From: Branchiostoma floridae
Taxonomy: Eukaryota; Chordata; Leptocardii; Amphioxiformes; Branchiostomatidae
Direction: 5' to 3'
Length of the DNA: 48,344 nt
NCBI RefSeq assembly: GCF_000003815.2
Contig: NC_049979.1
Location: 33,221,676-33,270,019, forward strand
Shown here: positions 11,272 through 23,278 of the stretch, in pieces
Layout: each line of letters begins with the position of its first letter
Position numbering within the stretch: position 1 is the stretch's first letter
Notes under the pieces: generated by a model
The model's input: only the letters and a program-made list of their open reading frames with translations
Told to the model about the DNA's origin: nothing
Database searches by the model: none
Program-made: the position numbers and the translations under genes

Positions 11272-14200
11272 CTGCAATAGAAAAAAGTATAATTCAAGCA
11301 CTGTTGAATAAAGTTCAACTACATTTTTCAAACCAAAAATTGTACTTACATTTATTATTGCCTAATCTACAACTGCTGTTGTCAATGATTGCTAATTCAT
11401 TGCTTCTGTAATGTTTATTTTATTTTATTTTATTTATTTATTTATCCAGGAAAAAACATCGCCTACTGGCGTTTTTCAATACATAAAATAACACAAAATC
11501 AAAACAACTGAATCAAAATTGAAATCAAAGGTCAAACTTACATAACTAAATGTCAGGTGTCAACTATTTACAATACAAATAACTCAAGATAACTTAATAT
11601 AATAATGGTAATAATAATAACAATAATAACACATTCAGGCAGTGGATCATGTCAAGTTATTTTGGTTGCCTATGATACTAGGAGTCACTTTTAGTCCCCC
11701 CCTGGTCTGCATAGGGTTAAGTGTATCGTTTAAGCTTATAATAAATGATACAAGTATAAGTTTACATTACCTCGTGCAAACTTGTTCAGTGTAACCCAAG
11801 CCGTTTGAATTTACTTTACCACAAACCTTGAAAACCTGTCAATAACTTCCAGTCTCTTGACCTAATGGCGGCATACGTCAACGTGTTAAAGTTGCCACCG
11901 CCAGAAGCGCAGGTAAATCCCATCTTGCACTTCAGAGGGTCAATGTTGAGAAGGATCTCCTCTCTCGGGGATTTTGCCCCCGTGCTAAAAATACATAGAG
12001 TGTCATTACTATTTATTAAACACAATGCAATTGCTTTGAAAAGGAATGTACGTTTTGAGGATTGTTAAAGATCGGATGGTTTTGGGAATCTTCCAGACTT
12101 AAACATCTCTAGAGATCGGAACTTCAGCCACGTACAGAACTTTCTTTGGATTATCCGCAGATGGGAGGAAGTTACTTAGTTGCGAATTTCTGCTGCCACC
12201 AATTTTACTTTTGTTTGGACCAAAAAATAAAGTCTATTAAGATATGCATGACGAAGAAACGAACAAGAAATAAATTATGTATATTCAGTATTACAATTTC
12301 AGGTTTGTATTTTATGCCCCAACTCTCACATATTACCCGCAATGTTGGCGCATGAATACTCAAACTCATGAACGGGATCATCGGTACACTTCGTATAATA
12401 AGGTATCCTACCTGTTTAGTTGCACAGAGTCATGAAGTACCAGTGAAGCCACTCTAAGAAATTTCAGCAATTACGTATTTAAAAAACTATAATGACATAC
12501 CTCCACCATTTTATTCCCACCTATGACCGTATACAATGTCCGTATAGTCAGCCTATTAAAAAAGCATTTTTCTTTTTATCGGATGCCATTGAGTCATCGT
12601 TCAACCATATATAATTTAACGCTATCCAGACGGGTGGGGGGGGGGGGCTAAAAGTGCCTGCGAAAACTTTGACGCCGTATAGCTCCCAAACGGCTTATGC
12701 TAGAACAACCAAACTTGATGACTTTTCCTAAAATATTGTTGGCAACAATTTACAATAAATAGCTTCATATTTTTCTTCAATTTTCATGTTGCCATGGCAA
12801 CGGGTCTCCATAAAGCATATAAAACCCCTCTTATTTTGGTTTAAACAATGAGATTTAAGATTTTCTTGCTAAACTTTACTCCTTTTTCTATATCTTTAGT
12901 ATTAAACATATCTTAATTTGACATTGAATTTGATGAATTATGCAACTGTGATGACCTAATTCGTCAAAATCCAAGATAGCCGACAAGTATACTCGGCTTA
13001 TTTTTACTCGAATGTCATTACTATTCGCTATTTTCTGACAGAAAACATCCCTGTAAACGTTTTTAATCGATTTTCATGGGGGTTTAGCATTATATGTTGA
13101 AAGAAAATGTATCTCTGGACATTTAGGGTTGATAATACAAGATGGCTGATACCTAAACTACAGATAACGTAAATTAATGACGTCATTTTGACATTAAAAG
13201 TCTTACAACACTTCAATATTGGTATGGCGACTTTTCTGGGTGCAATATTTAGGTACTGGGGGAATTTCCAGATTTACCAAAAAACAATAAATGACGTCAT
13301 AATTACGTCATATTACGTCATGAAGTATTAAACTTGACGACCATATCAGCCCTTTAAAATTTCAGATTGTACAGTAAGCCGTTTTGAAATTACAAATGGG
13401 GGGGGGGATGAGCCCAACACCCCCAACCCCAAGTCCAGGGAACGCCGAAAAAGGCCCAGTCTGGGTAGGGTAATATAATGCAAATAACAAAGTGTACACA
13501 TTTTTACCTATGATACACATTTTTTTTACCTTATTGAGTCCCAAACATCAAACCCATCCAAAGGCTTTGTGTCGTGAGTAGACCCATGTGAAAGGTATAT
13601 AAGTGTTGGGAACCAATCAGAGATGTGAATAAGAGCATCACTTTTTGTTCCCTTTCTCTCTAGAAGATTGCTGGTGACGAAGCAGACACCGCGGATTCCT
13701 CCCTCCCACAAAGTATTCTTCCAGCCTCGTAATGGCCAATTACTACCGGCGCTTCTTCTTGCACCATTATCTGGGGAAAAACATAGTAAACTACTTAATG
13801 TAAAAACGAGGTTCTCATGCTGTGCCTTGGTTGCAATTATCCATATCTATTCATGATTCCATATACGAAATACGATAAAGAAGGTCAAGATGTAAGCTCT
13901 TTTTTCTTTGGCACCTATCCCGTACATTTCTACATCGCAGCTAAATAAATAGCTTATTAGCGCGAATTATTTGGCCAATTATACGTCCTAAAAACAAAGG
14001 CGTCTTGACTTGACTTGACTCAGATCCACTTTTAGCTAGTACAACATTACTTACCAGTATTTTATAAATACATGCGTCTTCTAGTTTATATGGGATATAT
14101 AATGCCTTTGCTAGAAAACCATATTGAGGGATTACAGGGCAACAAATTGTTACAATAAATACAATAACAAACAAAACATGTTCTTCTGGTTACAGTTACT

Positions 14201-17200
14201 AAGAAAAAAATATCAGAATTAATTTGAACTTTTGTCAAACCGCGGTGCCGTGAGTTTGAGGTTTTAATTTACTGCAAGTGGTGAGTTTGAAGTTTCTATC
14301 TACTGCAAGTGAACATACATATCTCTCATGCCTAGGATTCAAGCCTATTTCTATTCCTATTCCTATCCCCATTACTCACCAGTAGAAAATATCAGCACGG
14401 TGTTATCCCATAGTCCGCTATCTTTTAAGGCGTCTGTGACATTCCCGACCGCCTCGTCCATCGCCGTTACCATGGCGGCATATTTTTTAATTAGAATGTG
14501 TTGTACGTCCTTGTATTTTTCAACATATTCGTCTGGTACTTGAAGAGGTGCATGTACCGCTTGAAATGATAGGTATAGAAACATAGGCTGTTGGAGAGAG
14601 AACATTAAGGAATTTTAAAAAGCGCTTGAGTGTGTGTCTTTGTGTGTTCGTCTGTGTGTTTTTATGTGTGCGTGTCTGTCTGTTTGTATATCAAAAAGAT
14701 TACTAAAAATGACCTGACTATACATCATTTGTTGGTTTGGTATGAAGAACCTGACAACTGTACAATTTCGGCCACCTGGCAGTTTGCGTTGGTGCTGCAG
14801 CTAAACTTAAATTTCAATAGCCCCCTAATTTTTTTCTGAACTGTAAGGGCATTTTTTTATTATTTTATGTATGCAGGTAGCTTTGGTTAAGATATTAACA
14901 ATTACATACATGTTTTTTCCGTTTTTTTTAAAACTAGAATTAGTAACGTAACATACGTTATGCACCATCGCAGCGTTAAAAGATACAAAAGATGCAAATG
15001 AGGACATGTTTTGCAGAATTAATGCGTAAGTGGCAAATTAATGGTAGATTAAAGCATTTCTCTACTTGTGGCATGTTTAAGCCAATATTGAACTTCAATG
15101 TGCTTAAATCATATAGATGTGGAAGTCAGATTCATAACTTCTACAAATGCTCCAAATGTTTCATGGAGCTACGAAGTCGCCGAAATCCGCCGAACTATAG
15201 ATTTTCATTACTTGATATAGGCAAATAATTAAAACAAAACCTTATTTCGGTCATGGTGAGCAATAATGTCGATTGCCTTCCTTTGGAATAAGTGAGTTGA
15301 ATATGTTCCATTCTGATCGAGGACTGGTTTATCTTGGTCTCTCAGGTCCAACCCATGATACTCTGAAGCATCCGTTGAATAAATGTTAGGCCGTCTGTGG
15401 GACCAGTAGTCTTCACCACCTGTTAAAAAACCTAATAGATAAGAGAACATGGTAGTTATTTCCTCGTTAATTAAGACTTGACAACCTTGCCCCGTCAACA
15501 GTCCTTATTAATATCAAAGATGTGACTATTTAATTTCGTTCTAAATAAACAGATAAGACTAAAACGTTATATAAATGGTGCCGCAAACAATATTATATCC
15601 ATGACCTTGAATTTTAGTCCTCTTGAAATAATTGCAAACCGCAATGGACCCCCCCCCCCCAAAAAAAAAAGAACAACTAAATATATTCATTGTAACGTAA
15701 TTTCACGATAAAGTACGAGGTGGTCACATATTGTAAGGTATAATAAGCTATTGATTCTTGATCTGTTCGATGCCAATGTTCCTTCATCTTGGATTTTGGC
15801 TAGCCGGCTGATAATGTCATCAAATTATTGATATTCAACCATATTTGATAACGAAATATATTTTTTGACGGACTGATATTTTATTTTGTATAAAAATAGT
15901 AGTAGTATGGCAACTGCACCTTAAAACATACATTCTTCTAACCGAAATTAGCGATATTTCCCAACCATTGGCATGGCGAGAAGAAAAAATGTAAATGTTT
16001 CAAATTCGTAAAATTATTGCCAATTATATTTTAAGAAAACTCACAATATATGGTGGCTCTAGCGTGAGCTGTTCAAGTTTATACGACATGAAAGTTGTCT
16101 CTGCCTCTAACGACCCGAAACTTCTGAATTCTGTTAGCAAAAAAAAATTACGCCTGGGTGTCCAAATGGAGTACCACCCCCGCCCCCACCCCCACCCCCG
16201 AGTTCGGGCGCGTGTTCTCTTGACCAGCCGAATTCGAACACGTGTTCAATGATGTTAGCGTTCCATTACATAATTCAAACCGAACGCGCGTTCGAACCTG
16301 TGGTTATCTGCGACTTTTCAACGTAAACAGGCACCGTAAGGAAGCTTTATCCTTGGTGGGTGTCTGTGCGGTCAAGTTTGACATTTACGGCTTTAGTCCC
16401 AGCTCAAAATAAGAGTACTGATCTTTTTTGTACTCAAGATATACCTATTATCCCTTTCTTATCAAAATTGTCCGAGGTTATTTTGTGTTATCATTTAATG
16501 TTTTTGACTATGGTGCATTTTCAACGACAAATTGAAAAAAAAAGTCGTTTCTGATTTTTTCGGCCACAAAAAAACAATATAATCCTCATTTAAAACAAAA
16601 AAACTTCGGATAAAAATGATAAGTTGTCTTTCATCCTTTGGAAGATCATAATTGAAAGTCTTGTTTCCAGCTGGGACTAGACTAATGAAATAAACAACAC
16701 TTTTTTTACCAAAATGTTTACTTCTAACCCAAAATCCGGCATGTAGAAAAAAAACACAAGTACTCAATGTGTTTAAAGTAGTACTAAAACTGTGTGAAGT
16801 TTCATCGTAGTGCAACCGAGCAATCAAAAGTTACGATCGATGTATAGAATACTACTTTATTCCAGGCCAATGGCCGCTTTAAGCCAACAGAGTCACTGAC
16901 AGCCGTCGACAATAAGCCAATGGCTGCCTAGTTACGGGCTAATCGCACCCATTGTATACCCCTAGTTTCATGTAAATGTCCTAAACTCAACCCAAGCGCA
17001 TTTGAGTTGCTGTTTTGAATTTCTTCCGTACGTCTAGATCGATCAGCTTGAAAATATTTGACTTTGAAAGTTCGATGATCAAAACGCGGAGGGACTGTAG
17101 TACTAAATGTGAGGTTTTACACGTTTAATAGTGTTGCGCTCGCGCTAATGGAGCGGTCGCTACGCATTCACGTGAAAGAACGGATCCCGACGAAGTTGAT

Positions 17201-20200
17201 TTTGTGGAGTTGACCCAATATTTCCCAACAAGAGCAAGCTCTCCAGGAACTGGCCGATTTAAAAAAATGGAGGGAAATCAAATCTAAATATATTTGTAAC
17301 TTTGACAAAGACGTGTACATATTTGAAAGGTTGCTTCTATGTGATGCAAACCCAATTCCAGCATTTGAATACGCCCGTCACCTAACTGTGTAAACACGAT
17401 TCATAATTTATTCATGCTCTACTTCACTAGCAAACTATTAAAATGAATTTTGACAATGTCCTTTGCATATACATGCATGCACTCAACGATGGCTAGTGCT
17501 TGTAAAGTTTTGCATGACACGTTATGCATCGTTGGTAAAACATAAAAAAAGAGTTCGTTCGTCCCATAGTAGTTCTAAAACTCACAGCTTGGACCTTGAA
17601 ACAAGGTAAAACAAACGCCTCTGATGATGTAGTAAGTTGTCATGTACTCAAGTCGTGTGTGATGTACTCAAGTCGTGTTGTCTGTTGATTCTTCAGTCCG
17701 TCCTTCCATGCCATATAACCAGCATTTGAAGGGAGCAGCTCACAAAAAATTATCCTTTGTAATGTATCGCCGTTAGCTAACAGCCAGTAATCGGCGGAAA
17801 ATAGGTGTGAAATATTCCTCCCTGCCCCTCGCGTGCCACCGGTTTATCGTTAATAGTTACTCTGCATCTGAAAGAACCGACATCATTGACCTCGCTAGAA
17901 ATCTACTTCATGTGATTTAGAGACGAGCCCCCCCCCCCCCCATTTGAGAACAAAACAGAACTTAACGATTAAAAAATAAGATATTATCAGATGAAGTTTA
18001 ACATTATTTTAGATTTCCTTTTCTTAGTAATATTTAAGACCATATAAGCTACAATCCCTTTCCCTAAGGCCATGCGGCATATCATCGATTATTCCTTCGT
18101 GAAACGAAGGTTTGTAGTCAGTGCTGTTTTTATGTCAGTGGGTCGTTTGTCAGCCTGATAACTGGGGAACGTGTGGATGAATTGTTTTGATATTTGGTAT
18201 GTGGGTAGGATTAGGAATTGCTTTACGGCAGGGCGCTCTGGCGGCGTGTTATGGTACTGCAGCGGAACTTCCGGTTTTGCTATTTTTTGTTTGGGACTTG
18301 TTTGGGTGATGATTTGTAAGTGGTAGGTAGCTGTGTAAAAGCATAGTAAGGTGTGTACGTTTTGGCCACCTAGGGGTTTCGCAGGGGCGGTGAGATTAAT
18401 ACTTGTTTTAGGTTTTGAGAAGGAATAATGAAAGCAGGGGTTGATGGATCTTAATGACTGTAGGTATGCAGATAGCTTACGTAATAATGTACATAATTGT
18501 ATACTTGTTATGCAAATCAAGTGGTAATTTGCATGATACAATAGGTATCTGTAGAAACCTCATATAAGGCATGTCTGTGAACAGTCCAGCATCGTAAGAC
18601 CATGACAGATTGATCTGATATTTCGTATGTGGGTAGTTCTTGAGAAGGAGAAGAAACGTACGAGGTGTTTTTTCGTCTAGTGGCTTCTGACGGTTTTGCA
18701 GGGGATGTTTGTACGTGAAAAATGGGTTTTACAGTGGCCCTGAGTGGGTATTACGCAATCGTGCTATATTTAGGTGGTATTACGTCATGCTGCTACCACG
18801 CTGCACTTACCCCGTCTCCACAGGAAGTGACCCCAAAAGTCAACAAAAAATGGTACTATAGGGACAGTACATTATGCATGGTGGGGTGTACGTGTTTCCC
18901 ATAAGATTTGATAATCTGTACACCAAGAATAAGAGCAATGATGATATTGTATACAGGGGCATATATTATAAGTTTTAAAAGGGTTGTACATGTAACAGTT
19001 ACTACCGGTACAATATATTGTTGAAAAAAGCAGGGTTTGTTTTTCACAGTAACTTGTAGTCATTAATGAGATTGTTTATAGGGATTGTACATTAGACATA
19101 TGGGATACACAATGTAGTGGACTGCATTGTGAAACAAAGAATGGTACATGATCATTGTTGCAAGCAACAAGTCGAAAATAATTATCTGTATTGCAGCAGT
19201 TGTATATTATACTTAAAGGGGTTGTACAAGAAAACTATATTACTTTATGGAAACGTCCATGCAATGTATTAAGCCGCCAATATTGACATGTTTTATCTCG
19301 ATAGTCCATTATTCACGTTGGAAGTGTATAACGTACTACATTGCTGAGCTAGGTAGCAATTTGCATATTTGATATCTCTCTCTATATATATATCTATAAA
19401 TATCTCTTTTTTTTTCCAGTTACAAATGCAATACATGTACGTTTGACTGTCCTGTTATGAAATGCTGCGGATTGATTAATTGTGCAAACTAGCCCCTGGT
19501 TTGCATAAAATACCTGATTATAGAAGGCATCCCCCAAGTTACCTAGAGATCAAAAAGCATGGCGATCCGTCAACCCTTCCCGTGTTATTACCCTCAAAAG
19601 GAATGATTCAATCACGCACGTGCGTAAGACTTGTTGTAAATTCCGGGAATTTTTACCAAGGCCACAGCAAGTAAATTTTATGGATGACATCCTCTACAGA
19701 CTTCAAAAAACGTGCGATCGGACGAAAAAAAACAAGATAGGTAGAAACAAACAAGATGGCTACATTTTCAAATATAGGCACCATAAAGTTGTGACCACTG
19801 TTGTAAAAAGAATTAAAGGGACAAAACATGGCATCAGAGGCAACAAGGCATTCATTCCTGTTTTTAAGACATGTACTGGTGTGGTAAAAGTGACACTATA
19901 TAGTGTGGTAGACTGGCATCATCAACAAAGTTGGTAAGCACACTCATAGCTTCCATATATCCAATAAGTTTTATTTCTGCAACTACAGTCTTGGGTACCT
20001 CGCAAGTGTCACTTGTGCAAGTACAATCATTAGGCTACAACAAAATATATTTCCTCATTTTGGTACTTTATCGTCATGTTGACGGTCCTTGCAGAAAAAA
20101 AAATTCTTGTTTTTTTTTTTCCTGAAATCAGGCGAACATTAATGCGCGCGCGGATGTCATCCATAAAATTTACTTGCTGTGGCCCAATCGAACATACTCA

Positions 20201-23200
20201 GTTAGGCTAATATTTCTCTCTTTGTTTGTTACATGTGTCTTATGTTTGAGTATCTGCTATTATGACATGAAGTAGGCTTTTAAACTGTCCTAATTATCTA
20301 TGCAAATTAGCCCATGACTTGTATAATAAAATTTGATTATGTAAGGCATCTCCAGAGCTATCTCACTCATTCGCTCGCTCACAGTTCATAACAAAAACTA
20401 TCTGCATTCCAAATACCATGACAATCTGTGAACCCAAATTATTCCACTCCAACGGGATGATGCAACTACATAGGCGCGGAAAAATCCTGTAGAATTCCGG
20501 ACAATTTTGCCAATCGGACGTATCATACACTGTTAGCCTAGACCCTGAGATGTCTATAATAAAAAACACCGTCAAACCACCACACCCTCGCCCATTTCAC
20601 GAAGGTTGAGTTCTGCGAACGCTTGTGGTATTTGTTGTCGGTAAGTGTTGTTCTATATTAGTTGTTTTCTGTTATTTATGTTAAATAATATTCCAAAGGT
20701 TGAGACTTACCATAAAAAGTATCAAAGCCTCGTCTCAATGGTAAATATTCTCGTCTAAAGAAGCCCAGATGCCATTTGCCGACTAGGTGTGTGGAGTACC
20801 CATTGTCTTTGAGCTTTTGAGGCAGAGTCACTTCATCCAATGGGAGACCATGAGGGCGGTCATGTGTTATCACACTATGCTGCAGTCCATAGTGAATCTG
20901 AAAATAAGAAATTACTACTGTTTCGATATGACGTTTTCATCTTTAAAGAATTCTTAAGATCTTATTCAGCCTGATCTTTTTGACCAGACATTTTTTTTCC
21001 AATCGAGGACGAAGGGAATTCTAATAACGGTCCTTTCAAACTCTTCTAACGCTTAAATGACGTACTGCATGAATTTTATATATTAAGAGAATAATGTTTA
21101 CATAATATCTAAAACTTGTATTCATGACGGAATATTTTATTGTATCAATGGGAACAATAAACGTAGGTATTACAAGATTTTGTGGTATGCTACAAGAATA
21201 TAACAGCAAGTGCAGAATTATTATTTTCTACGAATTCTGGCTCATCCCCCCCCCCCCTTCGTATTTTCAAAACGGCTTACCAAATTTGCAGGGGGTGTTA
21301 TGCTCGTCGAGTTTCATAATTCCTGAACTTTCATATCTTTGTGACGTAATATGACGTAATTATGGCGTCATTAATTGATTTTCTTTTGCCAAAACAGGGA
21401 ATTCCCATAATACCTAGATACCTCACTCAAAAAATTACCAATAAAGGCTTCTTATCAATATTTATGCGTTATAAGACTTCTTTTGTCAGAAGCTAACGCA
21501 ACGACGTCAAAATGACGAAAAAAGAAGCATAAGAAAAAATGCACATATTCTATTGTAAAGAACATATACATTAACAACGTCAATGCATTTATCGTTTGTA
21601 ATTCTATATCCATCTATTGAAGACTTTTATAAATGGCCTCTAAAGACAAGAGGAATCAGCCTACCTGATATCTACCCGTCATAAGCTGCTCCCTTGATGG
21701 GCTACATATAGGCTGGACATAGTAGTTCTCTAACTTCACTCCCTCTGATGCCAGCCTATTACAGGGGGCAATAATTTATTCTCTATGGGTCAAAAATACA
21801 TTTTCTTACCTTTTGAAATTTTCTTTATCATGTTTAAATTACTATCGTATCTTTAAGAAGTTTTTTTCTTATAATCAAATATGTAATGAGACGAGGTCCT
21901 TCAAACGGACTTAATATATATAGAATACAACACGGTGTGTTCCCTATCAACCGAGGTATCAGTCGGATCGCCCGACGGCCGAAAATGGAAACTGGCCATA
22001 ACATACCAAGCATATAACAACATACGAGAAATTGATACACCTCAAATATTGCAAAGTTGTATGATTGAGATTTTTCAATATGCAAAACGTATCTCGAAGA
22101 AATTCGTTTTTTTTTCATATACATCTTAAATTCAATGTCTTTTTTCCTTACCAAACTAAAGATTCAGCTGTTAAATGATGATCTTCTATTTACATGGATT
22201 GGTTTTTATCTCCATGAAAAATGGTGATATAGTTTTTGGTGTGTCTGCGTGTCTGTATTTATGTTTGTGCTTCCAGATACTTGTGGTCAGCATAACTCGA
22301 GAACCTCTGATTGATTATTATGATATTTGGTACGTGGGTAGGTGTTTTGAAAACAAAGGTCAAGGTTAATTTTGGGCCCCTGGTATGCGACCTTAGTACT
22401 GCAGCAGAAATTCCATTTTTGTGTGCATCTTTTGACCTGGATGTGCTATGGTCTTAATTTTTTGGTGGTAGATAACTTGTGACGTAAGGAATATGTGGTG
22501 TATCTTTGGGTCTCCTAGCAGGTTGCTCTAGAACTGCAGGGGTGTTTTTCTCGAAATCTTCTAAGGAGGATAACTGGACAAGGGAATGACAGATTTAGAT
22601 GATATTTGGTACGTAGGTAGCTAAGACAGAGATGTGTATAATCAAGTGCAAATTACGCAAACTGGCACTTAATTTGCATAAGTAATGAGGGAAATTTATA
22701 TTTGCAGTGTTTGCCATTGTACGACTCAAATACCTGTCATATGGTCACATTGGTGAGACCGTGTAGCGCAGTGGTAGTTTCTTCGGCCCGTGACCGAGAG
22801 GTTGCGGGTTCGAATCCGCCTGCTGTGTTACCGATCTTGTGCCCTTGGGAAAGGCACTTTACACGACTTTCCTCACTTCACTCAAGTGAAAATGAGTACC
22901 TAGCTTCGGCTTGGGCCGTCCTTCGGATAGGACGCTAAATGGAAGTCCCGTGTTTGGGGAGAGCAACACCCCAAGCACGTTAAAGAACCCTCCACATGTG
23001 CGAACATCCACCCGAGCGGATCAAACCATTCCGGCCAAAATAGGGGTAGGGTATCTCTCGAGCAGCCCTCGTAACCCCTGCTTCGCCTATTGGGTCAGTT
23101 AGTCCTCACTCATAGTGAGCAATTGGGCTGGTCTCAATCATGATGTTTCTGACCTAGGGCGAAGAGTTGCTGTTACAGTTCCAATCATGTAACCCGTAAC

Positions 23201-23241
23201 CTTGAGTGGCCTTCATGGCCTTGTTACGTGGTGACCATTGA

Positions 23242-23278
<37 letters not shown>

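Noticed and set aside
16495-16827. 110-codon minus-strand open frame
   Set aside because: Low-complexity A/T-run content and no domain pattern; it overlaps a probable repeat with an inverted AGCTGGGACTA pair.
18089-18541. 150-codon open frame on the minus strand
   Set aside because: It is antisense to a G-rich dispersed repeat, its proline/threonine-rich text matches no family, and the same repeat elsewhere is not open.
19620-19937. 105-codon plus-strand open frame
   Set aside because: It begins across the inverted end of the 525-bp MITE and has no recognisable protein feature.
22764-22817. Possible tRNA gene
   Set aside because: A and B boxes are present but the sequence continues into a SINE body and does not fold into a full cloverleaf with an acceptor stem.
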